Below, piece after piece: positions 37,127-47,351 of a stretch of DNA of 64,000 nucleotides. The position numbers and the translations under genes are program-made. The DNA comes from Sulfurirhabdus autotrophica (GTDB lineage: Bacteria; Pseudomonadota; Gammaproteobacteria; Burkholderiales; SMCO01). How positions within the stretch are numbered: the first letter of the stretch is position 1; the number at the start of each line of letters is the position of its first letter. The notes beneath the pieces are model-generated. The model was not told where the DNA came from, made no database searches, and saw only the letters and a program-made list of their open reading frames with translations. The stretch is from contig NZ_SMCO01000001.1 in the NCBI RefSeq assembly GCF_004346685.1, positions 620,001 through 684,000 of the forward strand, in the 5' to 3' direction.

Positions 37127-38370
37127 TGCCCAGATCCTTGCTGGACTTGCTCTAGCATTTCGTGAAAAGCATCCATCAGGGCCTTTGGTGGCAAATCATC
37201 GTGTAACTGCTGATAGCGGCGGCTGAAAACATCGTCTGGCGTAATTTCTTGCAGGTTTTTTTCAGGCATACTTTCTGACAACGATGCCCTTTCACCGGGA
37301 TAATGCGTTGAAATCTTCAGTAAACGCACCCCTTTTCCTGCAAGCGCTTCGTCAATACTGCGGCGTAAGCCAGGCTCAGGGCGATCCAGCAAAACAGACA
37401 CTTCAAGATACGGCCAGTTTTGTTCGGGCACACTTTCAGGCAAATCCAACCCTTCAAGCAACACTAAAATATCTGCCAGTGGCAAAGGTTCTTTAGGGGG
37501 CAGCCGTAATATTTCAACCACACGCGGTACCCGAATCGGCAACCATTTCACGCAAGCACCTGCCTCAATATCCACACTCACCACCTGATGAGGATAAACA
37601 TTTTCAGACAGCGACAGGGGAATCGGAGATCCGCTGTAACGAACATTCTCACGCCCGCCTACGCTTTGCGCAAGATGCAAATGACCCAGTGCAGCATAAG
37701 CAATATCCGTCGGAAAAATATCTACAGGCAACGCATGTTGATTACCACCCAATATTTTGCGTTCACTCAACTCAGACAATGCCGCCCCAACCATGTAGCA
37801 ATGACCGGTTGCCAATAATGCCTGCCCAGGCAACGCTTGTGTCCGAGCTTCGATAAGTGCTTCTCTGTATATGTCACGCACCCCTTGAATGAGCGGGTCT
37901 TCTCCCTCGTCTACAGGTAACAGATCACCAGGTCGCAAAAACGGTACAGCAACACACCAGGCAACAATATTGCCTTGTTTATCAGCCAGCGGAACAAGCA
38001 GTTGTTTACAATCTAAACTATTGTCTTGCCCCCGATTGATTCCTCCCACCACATGCACATTCAATTCTTTCAACAAAGGCTGTGGTGCATCAAGACGGGC
38101 AGCAGAGTCGTGGTTACCCCCAACCAGTACAACCTGAAGCGCAGGATACCGACGATTTACCTGTGCCAGAAAATGATACAACATGGACTGCGCCTTGGCA
38201 GGCGGATTGGCCGAATCAAATACATCACCAGCAATAATGAGGGCATCAGCAACTTGTTCACCCAGCGTATCCAGCAACCAATCCAGAAATTTCTTGTGCT
38301 CATATTCTCGAGACATGCCATGTAGAGTATGACCAAGGTGCCAATCTGCGGTATGAATAATGCGAAGCAT
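37123..38370 (-). CDS. sbcD: exonuclease SbcD
   Basis: A 415-residue Mre11-like nuclease subunit. The calcineurin-type metal sites are all present: TADWHLGHTLHG, AGDVFDSANPP, GGNHDSAARL and ALGHLHLAQ. The C-terminal capping region (about 270-415) is as in other SbcD proteins. It is first gene of the sbcDC operon, divergent from the MoxR gene at 38537. Confidence 0.96.
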   Translation of the reverse strand: MLRIIHTADWHLGHTLHGMSREYEHKKFLDWLLDTLGEQVADALIIAGDVFDSANPPAKAQSMLYHFLAQVNRRYPALQVVLVGGNHDSAARLDAPQPLLKELNVHVVGGINRGQDNSLDCKQLLVPLADKQGNIVAWCVAVPFLRPGDLLPVDEGEDPLIQGVRDIYREALIEARTQALPGQALLATGHCYMVGAALSELSERKILGGNQHALPVDIFPTDIAYAALGHLHLAQSVGGRENVRYSGSPIPLSLSENVYPHQVVSVDIEAGACVKWLPIRVPRVVEILRLPPKEPLPLADILVLLEGLDLPESVPEQNWPYLEVSVLLDRPEPGLRRSIDEALAGKGVRLLKISTHYPGERASLSESMPEKNLQEITPDDVFSRRYQQLHDDLPPKALMDAFHEMLEQVQQGSGQ

Positions 38371-38536
38371 TGCGTTAATTGCTCTCTGAAAAATTAATAA
38401 TTCTGAAGATGACTAGTGATGAAAATGCAAAAACTGCCAGCGCTTGATATTAGCAGATCAAGTCTCCTTTGTGAGACACCCTGAACAATCCATATTTTAC
38501 AAGACGTGCAACACTTACTTGCAATATAATTTGCTT

Positions 38537-39490
38537 ATGAGTTCAATTCTCGCAGCATCACAAAACAAGACATCCCGGCCCCCTATAGACCGCCTGGTAG
38601 CCCAGTCCAGCCAAGTCATTCTGGGCAAAGAACAACAAATCAGACTGGCTGTAACCTGTCTCTTAGCCAAAGGGCACTTGCTTATAGAGGATATCCCTGG
38701 CGTGGGCAAAACCACCTTGGCGCATGTTCTGGCAAAATCTCTCGGCCTGGATTTTCAGCGCATCCAGTTTACGAGCGATCTGTTGCCAGCAGATATTCTG
38801 GGCGTGTCTGTGTACGAAAGGGATAGTGCTTCATTCAAATTTCATCCCGGCCCCATTTTCTCGCAATTCATCCTGACAGACGAAATAAACCGGGCAACCC
38901 CCAAGACCCAAAGCGCCCTGTTAGAGGCGATGGAAGAGCGACAAGTCACCATTGAAGGCGAATCGCTGCATCTGCCTGATCCCTTTTTTGTCATTGCTAC
39001 TCAAAATCCTGCAAACCAGCTTGGCACCTTTCCGCTGCCAGAGTCTCAGCTTGACCGTTTTCTCATGAAAATTGAACTAGGTTATCCAAATCCTCAAGCC
39101 GAACGCGCAATACTCAAAGGGCAGGATCGGCACGACATGATTGATGCGCTTACTCCCTGCTTGACCATAGACGAATTGCTGGAAGCACAAACCCAGGTTC
39201 GTGAAATACATGTAGCGGATGCCTTGCTGGATTACCTCCAGGCAATTTTGGCCTTTACCCGAAATACCCCTGAATTTCGAGAAGGTCTCTCTCCCCGTGC
39301 CGGTTTGGCCATGCTGCATAGTGCTCAGGCCTGGGCCTATATGCATGGCCGGAATAAAGTTGTGCCAGAAGATATACAAGCCGTACTGGGTAGCGTTGCA
39401 TGCCACCGCCTCCACTCTGTCACAAATGATGGTTCGAACATGAATGCTCAAACCATCACCACACTTTTAAAATCTGTGCCGATCCCCTAG
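38537..39490 (+). CDS. MoxR-type AAA+ ATPase
   Basis: A 317-residue AAA+ chaperone-like ATPase. Walker A is EDIPGVGKTT, Walker B is FILTDEINRATPKTQSALLEAMEE, and the sensor region is FFVIATQNPANQLGTFPLPESQLDRF, as in the MoxR subfamily. MoxR proteins remodel or metallate partner enzymes. It is the first gene of a common three-gene unit with DUF58 and transglutaminase proteins. The start was set at 38537 because the family begins there; a longer frame adds an atypical 31 residues. Confidence 0.93.
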   Translation: MSSILAASQNKTSRPPIDRLVAQSSQVILGKEQQIRLAVTCLLAKGHLLIEDIPGVGKTTLAHVLAKSLGLDFQRIQFTSDLLPADILGVSVYERDSASFKFHPGPIFSQFILTDEINRATPKTQSALLEAMEERQVTIEGESLHLPDPFFVIATQNPANQLGTFPLPESQLDRFLMKIELGYPNPQAERAILKGQDRHDMIDALTPCLTIDELLEAQTQVREIHVADALLDYLQAILAFTRNTPEFREGLSPRAGLAMLHSAQAWAYMHGRNKVVPEDIQAVLGSVACHRLHSVTNDGSNMNAQTITTLLKSVPIP

Positions 39491-39509
39491 TCTTTTCTCC
39501 ACATCCGGG

Positions 39510-40502
39510 TTGAAATGCCAAGTGACGTTACGAACTGCCTACCACCAACTATTACAGAAATCTGCTTTCAGAAAACGCGGGCCAGAAACCGCCCCCGTTA
39601 ACCTGAACAGTCACCGTGTGTTTATCCTGCCAACACGCCAGGGACTATTATTTTCAGTCGTTTTGCTCCTGATTCTTACCGGGTCTGTTAATTACGATCT
39701 CAACATGGGCTACGCCCTTACCTTCTTGCTAGCCGGATTGGGACTAATATCCATTTTGCAAACACATCGTAATTTGGCCAACCTCTGCATCAGCTGGGGA
39801 AAAACTCAACCCGTGTTTTCTGGTCAGCACGCTGAATTTCCGATTATTCTGGAAAACTTGGGTCGTTATGCCCGCTATTCAATTGGCGTTCAAATCATAG
39901 GGGGCGAAGCCGTTTTCCATGATGTAGCCACAAAAACCAGTACCACTGCAATAGTCAGTTCCATCGCTCAGCAACGTGGGCTGCTGACCTGCCCGCGCCT
40001 GCACATCTTTACCCGTTTTCCCTTGGGGTTATTTCGGGCCTGGTCCACCATTGAGCCAGATTTTAAATGCCTGATTTATCCGCTTCCGGAAACAAAGCTC
40101 ACTCCCTACCATTCCATTTCAGGTGGCATGAATGGCTCAAGCAATCAAGGGGAAGGTAATGACGATTTCAGTACGCTGCGCAACTATCGCTATGGCGACC
40201 CTGCAACGCATGTTGCGTGGAAAGCGTTGGCACGAGAACAAGGGCTACTCACAAAACAGTTCACCGGCCAGGAAAGTGCGGAACTCTGGTTTGACTGGGA
40301 CAGCATTCCAGGCATGGAAACAGAAGCGCGGCTTTCACGGCTTTGCAGATGGGTTATCAATGCCGATCAAACTGGCGCAACCTACGGCTTAAAATTGCCC
40401 GGATGGTCAATTCCCCCTTCAAACGGAATAAATCACCGCGCAATCTGCCTGAAATCTCTCGCGCTGTTCGGGATAAGACCGACGATAAAAACAGCGCCAT
40501 GA
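39510..40502 (+). CDS. DUF58 (vWA-related) membrane protein
   Basis: A 330-residue protein with two membrane helices near the N-terminus (about 45-85) and a beta-rich part. The DUF58 core is GNDDFSTLRNYRYGDPATHVAWKA, close to the family signature (R-x-Y-x-x-G-D...I-x-W). The frame has no early ATG; TTG at 39510 or GTG at 39522 are the likely starts. It overlaps the next gene through ATGA, so the two are translationally coupled. It acts with the MoxR ATPase in an unknown process. Confidence 0.88.
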   Translation: MKCQVTLRTAYHQLLQKSAFRKRGPETAPVNLNSHRVFILPTRQGLLFSVVLLLILTGSVNYDLNMGYALTFLLAGLGLISILQTHRNLANLCISWGKTQPVFSGQHAEFPIILENLGRYARYSIGVQIIGGEAVFHDVATKTSTTAIVSSIAQQRGLLTCPRLHIFTRFPLGLFRAWSTIEPDFKCLIYPLPETKLTPYHSISGGMNGSSNQGEGNDDFSTLRNYRYGDPATHVAWKALAREQGLLTKQFTGQESAELWFDWDSIPGMETEARLSRLCRWVINADQTGATYGLKLPGWSIPPSNGINHRAICLKSLALFGIRPTIKTAP

Positions 40503-42481
40503 AATCACCTATACAACCCATATCCGTCACACAAACAAGCGATCTGCAATGGATACTGGTTTCACTTTCCGTGGTTATCGCACCACACATGTTTCACCTG
40601 CCCATCTGGGTAAGCCTCATGTATGTTGCTGTGGTTTTATGGCGATATTTAATTATTGAGCAAAAAGCGAAAGCCCCCTCAAAATGGATACTTCAACTCA
40701 TTACAGTATTTGCCGGCATCGGTATCTATTTTTCCCATGGCACACTGTTTGGAAGAGAAGCTGGCGTTTCTTTACTGATCATTATGGCTGCATTAAAACT
40801 AATGGAGTTACGAACCCGTGGCGATATTTGGCTGGTAGTATTTTTAAGCTATTTTCTCATCCTCACCAGCTTTCTATTTTCTGAATCCATCCTGTACGCA
40901 ATTTACCTGTTGGTAACCGTTTTTTTAGTGACCGCCACACTCGTCGGTGTAAATCATCCGAACGGCACACTGCCTGTTGGCGGCAGAGCACGAATTGCTG
41001 CAGTTTTAATCGCACAAGCCATCCCTGCCATGATCATACTATTCGTACTTTTCCCAAGATTGCCCGGCCCTATCTGGAGCCTGCCCAGAGATGCGCATAG
41101 TGCACGATCAGGCTTAAGCAACAGCATGTCGCCTGGCAGCATCAGCAATCTCAGCTTATCCGACGCCATCGCATTTCGAGTCACATTTCAGGGTGCGCCC
41201 CCCAACCCAAGCCAATTATATTGGCGCGGACCGGTATTATGGGATTTTGATGGCAAAACCTGGTCTACAGGCACATCCACCATTGGCAACAAAATCACAC
41301 TCCCTGCCAGTGGAAAAATGATCAAATATTCCATCACGCTCGAACCCCATAATAAACCATGGCTACTGGCGCTGGATCTACCCATCTCAGTTTCTACAAC
41401 AGCAAAAATATCATCAGATTTTCAACTGATTACCAACAAAACGGTTAATGAACGTATACGTTATGATGCAACTTCTATTCTTGGCAGCAGTAGCGAGGGT
41501 GAGCTGGAAGCCAGCAGGCAAGAACGTGCATTGAAATTACCCAAAAACGAAAATAATCGAAGTATCGATTTAGCGAGAGAATGGCGAGCCAATTCCTCCA
41601 GCGATGAAGCAGTGGTTAATCGGGCGCTCTCGTACTTCCGCAACCAGCCTTTCGTGTATACACTCCGGCCAAAGCTATTAGGTGAAAATCCGGTTGATGA
41701 CTTTATGTTCAACACGCAACGCGGATTTTGCGAGCATTATGCAGGCAGCTTTGTATTTCTTATGCGTGCTGCTGGCATTCCAGCGCGAGTAGTAACAGGT
41801 TACCAAGGAGGAGAGCTCAATCCTTTAGGCAACTACATGATTGTTCGACAGGCCCATGCTCACGCATGGGCAGAAGTCTGGTTACCCAAAAAAGGCTGGA
41901 CAAGAGTTGACCCAACTGCCGCGGTCTCCCCCGACCGCATAGAAAAAGGCATCGCAAGCGCCTTACCCGCTGGTGATCCTAATCCGCTCTTGTTGCGAGC
42001 AGAAAGTCCATGGCTTTCAAACTTTATTTTTTCCTGGGACACTCTGAACAACGCGTGGAATCAATGGGTAATCAGTTACAATCAGGAGCGTCAATTAGCC
42101 CTGCTTTCGAGGTTATGGAACCAACCCGTTTCCTGGCGCGAAATTGGGCTTTCTATCGCGGGAGCAATGACTCTGCTTTTTCTTCTTCTGGGGAGTGTCA
42201 TGCTATGGCAGATGCGGGCGCATCCGAAAGACAACATCAAACAACAATACGACAAATTCTGCGCCAAACTGGCAAAAATCGGCATTGCAAGACATGGTCA
42301 TGAAGGGCCAATAGACTTTGCAAAGCGAGCGGTAAAATTACGGCCAGAACTAACTGAAAAAATACAAGACATTACAAATCTCTATGTCACGCTGCGTTAT
42401 GGCAATAATGGACAGGCAACGGAATTGGAACATTTGAAGCAGTTAGTCAAAAAGTTTGCAGCACCTGCTCAGTCCCACTGA
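40499..42481 (+). CDS. TgpA-like transmembrane transglutaminase-family protein
   Basis: A 660-residue protein. About six to seven N-terminal helices (DUF3488-type, residues 15-190) precede a periplasmic region with a transglutaminase-like core: RGFCEHYAGSFVFLMRAAGIP (Cys), QAHAHAWAEVWLP (His) and GWTRVDPTAAV (Asp). One membrane helix follows (SIAGAMTLLFLLLGSVMLW), then a cytosolic tail. TgpA of Pseudomonas is essential and periplasmic. The start was set at 40499 because it overlaps the DUF58 stop as ATGA. Confidence 0.92.
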   Translation: MKSPIQPISVTQTSDLQWILVSLSVVIAPHMFHLPIWVSLMYVAVVLWRYLIIEQKAKAPSKWILQLITVFAGIGIYFSHGTLFGREAGVSLLIIMAALKLMELRTRGDIWLVVFLSYFLILTSFLFSESILYAIYLLVTVFLVTATLVGVNHPNGTLPVGGRARIAAVLIAQAIPAMIILFVLFPRLPGPIWSLPRDAHSARSGLSNSMSPGSISNLSLSDAIAFRVTFQGAPPNPSQLYWRGPVLWDFDGKTWSTGTSTIGNKITLPASGKMIKYSITLEPHNKPWLLALDLPISVSTTAKISSDFQLITNKTVNERIRYDATSILGSSSEGELEASRQERALKLPKNENNRSIDLAREWRANSSSDEAVVNRALSYFRNQPFVYTLRPKLLGENPVDDFMFNTQRGFCEHYAGSFVFLMRAAGIPARVVTGYQGGELNPLGNYMIVRQAHAHAWAEVWLPKKGWTRVDPTAAVSPDRIEKGIASALPAGDPNPLLLRAESPWLSNFIFSWDTLNNAWNQWVISYNQERQLALLSRLWNQPVSWREIGLSIAGAMTLLFLLLGSVMLWQMRAHPKDNIKQQYDKFCAKLAKIGIARHGHEGPIDFAKRAVKLRPELTEKIQDITNLYVTLRYGNNGQATELEHLKQLVKKFAAPAQSH

Positions 42482-42506
42482 CCAAACACGCTAATTTCAT
42501 GACTGA

Positions 42507-43436
42507 TCAAGCGCTAACTTTTTTCTGTGGTTCGCCAATATGTGCTGTACCTCGCTTCAATGCCAGTTCGACCTGCTTTTGACGCTCAGCTGCACGGGCA
42601 CGCTTTTCATCCGATAACTTTCCAAAACAGTAGGAGCAGGAAATTCCTTCCTCATACTCAGGTAAAGCCATTTCTTCGGGAGTTACAGGATGCCGGCAAG
42701 CGTGACATTGACCATGCTGCCCAACTTCCAGGCCATGCCCCACCGCCACACGCTGATCAAAAACAAAGCATTCACCCTCCCACATGCTTTTTTCGGCAGG
42801 GATGTGTTCCAGATATTTAAGTATGCCACCCTTTAAGTGGTAAACCTCTTCAAATCCCTGTTCAAGCATATACGAAGTGGCTTTTTCACACCGAATACCG
42901 CCAGTGCAAAACATGGCAACCTTTTTATGTTTTGCCGGGTCCAGATTCTTGCTGACATAAGCAGGAAATTCTCGGAATGTGACGGTATGGGGATCGATTG
43001 CACCGCGAAAAGTACCAATATCGTATTCATAGCCATTACGGGTATCTACCAGCACCACATCAGGGTCAGATATCAGCGCATTCCAATCCTCAGGAGCAAC
43101 ATAGGTACCGACTTTTTCGTTTGGATCGACTCCAGGCACACCCAGGGTAACGATTTCTTTTTTCAGCCGAATTTTCATTCTGTAAAAAGGCATTTCGTTG
43201 GCATGAGACTCTTTATGTTCAATATTCGCAAATCGGGCATCTGATTGCAAATAAGCCATCAACCCATCGATTCCTTCGCGTGACCCGGCAACCGTCCCGT
43301 TAATCCCTTCCGCAGCTAACAGGATAGTTCCCTTAAGCCCATGGGCAACGCAAAAATCGAGCAAACCACCCTGCATTTCCTTATAATCTGGTAGTTTGGC
43401 AAATTTGTATAATGCAGCAACTATAATGTTTGACAT
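42507..43436 (-). CDS. trhO: tRNA uridine(34) hydroxylase TrhO (rhodanese family)
   Basis: A 309-residue enzyme that uses O2 to make 5-hydroxyuridine at tRNA position 34. The N-terminal acylphosphatase-like domain ([16 protein letters not shown]) is followed by a rhodanese domain with active-site [15 protein letters not shown]. The C-terminal cysteine pairs are CHACRHPV and CSYCFGK. It matches YceA/TrhO in length and layout. It stands downstream of the T6SS minus-strand operon, separated from tssH by 90 nt. Confidence 0.94.
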   Translation of the reverse strand: MSNIIVAALYKFAKLPDYKEMQGGLLDFCVAHGLKGTILLAAEGINGTVAGSREGIDGLMAYLQSDARFANIEHKESHANEMPFYRMKIRLKKEIVTLGVPGVDPNEKVGTYVAPEDWNALISDPDVVLVDTRNGYEYDIGTFRGAIDPHTVTFREFPAYVSKNLDPAKHKKVAMFCTGGIRCEKATSYMLEQGFEEVYHLKGGILKYLEHIPAEKSMWEGECFVFDQRVAVGHGLEVGQHGQCHACRHPVTPEEMALPEYEEGISCSYCFGKLSDEKRARAAERQKQVELALKRGTAHIGEPQKKVSA

Positions 43437-43526
43437 AATTTATCTAATCCTTAATAACATAATGATATTCTAATCAGACAATGATGTGTACTTTCTGCTG
43501 CATTACAAAATACAAAACTTCAGGTT

Positions 43527-46241
43527 TTATTTGATCGCATACTTAAACTGCCCCTGCTTATTTGCGGTCACCTTGATTTTTGAAATGCTGGCACCCTCAG
43601 CCATTTTGGCCAAAACGGTCTCTGCAATCTCCGGCAATAAAGTACCGTTCAGAATATTATCGACATTTCTGGCCCCTGAATCCACTTCGGTGCAACGCGA
43701 AAGCACCGCGTCAACCAGTGCATCATCAAATGCAAAATCCGCCTTATGATTCGTTGCGATTCGCTTTTTAATTTTACCGAGTTTAAGCTCAATAATATTC
43801 GCAAGTACGTCATCCGCAATCGGGTAAAAAGGGATCACTTTCAATCGACCAAGAAAAGCCGGTTTAAAGGCTTTCATTAATTGTGGCCTGATCAATGCTT
43901 CCAGCTCTTCTGGAGCCGGAAGTTCACTGGCATCTTTATTCAGACAGGCCTGCATCATCTGGCTGGAAGCTACATTACTGGTCAAAATAATGATCGCGTT
44001 TTTGAAATCGATCTCACGCCCTTCAGCATCATCCAGCACCCCCTTATCAAATACCTGAAAAAACAACTCCAGTACATCAGGGTGAGCCTTTTCCACTTCA
44101 TCCAATAACACTACGCTGTAAGGATTACGGCGCACGGCTTCCGTTAAAACACCGCCCTCTCCATAGCCAACATATCCGGGAGGAGAACCTTTCAGCCCTG
44201 AAACACTGTGCGCTTCCTGATATTCGCTCATGTTAATCGTGATCAGCTTGCGCTCGCCACCATACAGCACGTCAGCCAACGCCAAAGCCGTTTCTGTCTT
44301 GCCAATACCTGAAGAGCCAACAAACAAAAATACGCCCTTAGGCTTATTAGGATCATCAAGATTGGCGCGTGAAGTACGAACACGCTGCGCCACAGCTTCA
44401 ATGGCATGAGATTGTCCAAGCACTCTTTCCTGCAACAAATCATTCAGATTCAATACAGTCTTGATTTCATCCTTAACCATCTTACCTAAAGGAATACCTG
44501 TCCAACTGGCTACAATCTCCGCAACAATATGGCCATCCACCTGCACAGGAACCATAGGCAACTCACCTTGAAGTGTTCCCAACTCTTCAAGCAAATTTTC
44601 TAGTTCCTGGCTGGGTTTAGCCGCTTTTACCGACTTCTTTTTTGTATTTTCAATCTTGACTGCTTCATTTATCACGCTATTCTTGCCTGCCAATGCTTCC
44701 AAAGCAGCACGTGCTGCCATAATTTTTTCAGTGAGCGCCTTTTCCATCTCCCAGCGCGCTAAATGTCCATTGAGCTCATTGGTCGATATCTCACGCAACG
44801 CCTGCAACTCTTTCAGCCTTGTCACATGGTGCCCACCTGCAGTTTTCTCACGCTCAAGGGATGCCATTTCAGCGCCCGTTCGTTCCAGAAGCTTGGTAAT
44901 ATTTTCGATAAGTGCAGGCGTAGCATTCTGACCCAAAGCGACTTTGGCACAAGCTGTATCCAATACACTAATTGCTTTATCCGGAAGCTGACGTCCACTA
45001 ATGTAGCGATGCGACAAACGCACAGCTTCAGTGATTGCTTCGTCAAACACTCTGACATTAAAGTGTTTTTCCATCAAGGGTGCCATACCACGCAACATGG
45101 CGCAGGCAAGCTCTTCACTGGGTTCTTCAATTTTAACCACCTGAAAACGACGCGCCAGTGCAGCATCTTTTTCAAAGTACTTTTTGTATTCACTCCAGGT
45201 CGTGGCAGCTATCGTGCGTAATTCACCGCGCGCTAATGCCGGTTTGAGTAAATTCGCCGCATCATTCTGGCCAGCCTGACCGCCTGCGCCGATCATGGTA
45301 TGGGCTTCGTCTATAAACAAAATTATTGCATGAGGACTTTTCTTTACCTCATCAATCACATTTTTAAGACGATTCTCAAATTCCCCTTTCACACTGGCAC
45401 CAGCTTGCAGCAACCCCATGTCCAGCGTATGCACTTCCACACCTTGTAAAACTTCGGGTACATCTTTTTGCGCAATCCTTAACGCCAAACCTTCAACCAC
45501 TGCCGTTTTACCTACGCCCGCTTCACCAGTCAGAATAGGATTGTTTTGCCGGCGTCGCATCAGAATATCAATTGCCTGCCTGATTTCCATATCACGTCCA
45601 ATGACGGGATCAACCTTACCTTCACGCGCATGTTGCGTAAGATTGGTAGTGAACTGATCCAAAGCTGGCGTTTTGGAAATCACGCTTTTACCAGTCAATT
45701 CATCTTCCGCACCATTCTCAGCCTCACTTTGCGCTGCTCCCTGACGCTGCATTCTTCCTTCCTGCGAGCCTGCGGTTAATTTATCCAGATTATGTTTAAG
45801 CTCATCAAGCTTGATTTTGACAAACAACTTTGAACCACGATATGCAAGCTGCACCAAATCTGGCTCAGTTAACAGCGCCAACAATAGGTGGCTGCTTCGA
45901 ATATTTCCTTCAGGATTAGCTTGTGTATCCAGCGATGCAATCAACCAGGCATGCTCGAACAATTTAGGTAGATGGGGTGAAAAAACCGGTGTACGCGAAT
46001 TGCCAGTTTTAAAACGTCCGATTTCAGACAGTAAATCCGCTTCCAGGCTAACCAGACTGATCCCGCACTTATGCGCAATCATCACAAAGTCACTCTTGGG
46101 CTGCTCAAGCAAAGCCAGAAAAAGATGTTCTATATCAACTTCATATTGCCCACGGTCTACACAAATATTTGCAGCACGTTGTGCTGCCAGCCGTGTAGTT
46201 TCATTCAGCTTACTGAACAATGTTTTAAGATTAATACTCAT
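43527..46241 (-). CDS. tssH: T6SS disaggregase ClpV (TssH)
   Basis: A 904-residue two-ring AAA+ ATPase that disassembles contracted TssB/TssC sheaths for reuse. There is an N-domain (about 1-160), AAA1 with GEAGVGKTAVVEG and the lid motif CAMLRGMAPLMEKHF, a middle coiled region, and AAA2 with GSSGIGKTETALALADVLYGG. The ERTGAEMASLEREKTAGG insertion is typical of ClpV rather than ClpB. It is the last gene of the minus-strand cluster, 27 nt after tssG. Confidence 0.95.
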   Translation of the reverse strand: MSINLKTLFSKLNETTRLAAQRAANICVDRGQYEVDIEHLFLALLEQPKSDFVMIAHKCGISLVSLEADLLSEIGRFKTGNSRTPVFSPHLPKLFEHAWLIASLDTQANPEGNIRSSHLLLALLTEPDLVQLAYRGSKLFVKIKLDELKHNLDKLTAGSQEGRMQRQGAAQSEAENGAEDELTGKSVISKTPALDQFTTNLTQHAREGKVDPVIGRDMEIRQAIDILMRRRQNNPILTGEAGVGKTAVVEGLALRIAQKDVPEVLQGVEVHTLDMGLLQAGASVKGEFENRLKNVIDEVKKSPHAIILFIDEAHTMIGAGGQAGQNDAANLLKPALARGELRTIAATTWSEYKKYFEKDAALARRFQVVKIEEPSEELACAMLRGMAPLMEKHFNVRVFDEAITEAVRLSHRYISGRQLPDKAISVLDTACAKVALGQNATPALIENITKLLERTGAEMASLEREKTAGGHHVTRLKELQALREISTNELNGHLARWEMEKALTEKIMAARAALEALAGKNSVINEAVKIENTKKKSVKAAKPSQELENLLEELGTLQGELPMVPVQVDGHIVAEIVASWTGIPLGKMVKDEIKTVLNLNDLLQERVLGQSHAIEAVAQRVRTSRANLDDPNKPKGVFLFVGSSGIGKTETALALADVLYGGERKLITINMSEYQEAHSVSGLKGSPPGYVGYGEGGVLTEAVRRNPYSVVLLDEVEKAHPDVLELFFQVFDKGVLDDAEGREIDFKNAIIILTSNVASSQMMQACLNKDASELPAPEELEALIRPQLMKAFKPAFLGRLKVIPFYPIADDVLANIIELKLGKIKKRIATNHKADFAFDDALVDAVLSRCTEVDSGARNVDNILNGTLLPEIAETVLAKMAEGASISKIKVTANKQGQFKYAIK

Positions 46242-46268
46242 TACTACATTTTCCTGTCTAAATTATCA

Positions 46269-47351
46269 TTAAAGCGCATGAATTTCGTACCGAACATCAG
46301 CACGATCTTCCAACTCCGTTTTTGTCGCTAAAAACGTATCCCACCCTAACTGCCCGCCTATGCGATCTGAAGCCAAACTTGCACCATGTACATCTTCTGC
46401 ACGCAGAATAAGTTGCACCTCATACTCCAGACACAAACTGGTGAACATCGTCAGCATCTTTTCCAGAGAAATAGCAGCTTTTCCACCAGGTAAAAACGAA
46501 ATAAAATCATTCTTGCATAGTGGGCCGATAGTCATACGCAAACGTAAATCTCTTTGCCACACGCGCGCGCCAACCATTGCAGCAGAACCAAGGATGGCAT
46601 TGTTCCCACCCAGCATTGTTTGCTGCTCATGAGGCACTGCATACCAGCAACCAATAAACTGTTTAATCACAACAGGCACAGCAAAATACTCCCCAAGAAC
46701 GCGTTGAATGTAAGCGGCGGAAGGAGGACGACTCTGCAAGGCTGCGCTATAAAACCCGATCGTTTCGTCTAAAACGCCTTGCCCATTTTCATTCATTCTT
46801 TCCTGCAAGGAAGAATGACCCAGTCCAGCCAGTGATAGCAGCAACGGTAAAAACCGATCCTTCCCATCTAATTCATACTTGAATTCAAGCCGATATTTAC
46901 GCCATGCTTCATAAAACAGGGCAACTGAACGATTTGAAAATGTATCCAGAAATGCTTTGGGGCTTTCGTCTTTTTCGTATAACAGGTGCCCTGCTATACG
47001 TTCCGTATAATGACTGGGAAGCGTACCATTACCACCTAAAAACCCCATAAACGCGGGAGTAAGATGGATATGTTTCAATTCGTCACTTTGAAGTGCTTCC
47101 AACAATGCCTGATCAGTTTCAAGCAACTCTTTCGCCTCAGCAGCCAACGACTCAATTTCGCTAGGTGGAAAATTCAAAGAAACTGAATTTTTGAAACGCA
47201 AATATTCGGCTACTGCACTTTCGTGAGATACGCCATTTCGCTTGAGCCACAATTCAAGCATCCTGACCGCCTGAAAAAACTGGAAGCGATAAGGTTCATC
47301 CAGCAAACGCTGGATTACACTAGGCTCAAATCTCCGCTTCGTGGCAAGCAT
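46269..47351 (-). CDS. tssG: T6SS baseplate protein TssG
   Basis: A 360-residue wedge component that clamps two TssF copies in the baseplate. It has the family opening RLLDEPYRFQFFQAVRMLELWL, the LRFKNSVSLNFPPSEI segment and the AFMGFLGGNGTLPSHYTE motif. The start lies 37 nt inside tssF, so translation is coupled. Confidence 0.95.
   Translation of the reverse strand: MLATKRRFEPSVIQRLLDEPYRFQFFQAVRMLELWLKRNGVSHESAVAEYLRFKNSVSLNFPPSEIESLAAEAKELLETDQALLEALQSDELKHIHLTPAFMGFLGGNGTLPSHYTERIAGHLLYEKDESPKAFLDTFSNRSVALFYEAWRKYRLEFKYELDGKDRFLPLLLSLAGLGHSSLQERMNENGQGVLDETIGFYSAALQSRPPSAAYIQRVLGEYFAVPVVIKQFIGCWYAVPHEQQTMLGGNNAILGSAAMVGARVWQRDLRLRMTIGPLCKNDFISFLPGGKAAISLEKMLTMFTSLCLEYEVQLILRAEDVHGASLASDRIGGQLGWDTFLATKTELEDRADVRYEIHAL

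Noticed and set aside
38537-42481. Link of the MoxR/DUF58/TgpA operon to the ATP-grasp/alpha-E pair as one system
   Set aside because: Both sets can involve transglutaminase-like proteins, but they are 13 kb apart and the three-gene operon is a common stand-alone unit.
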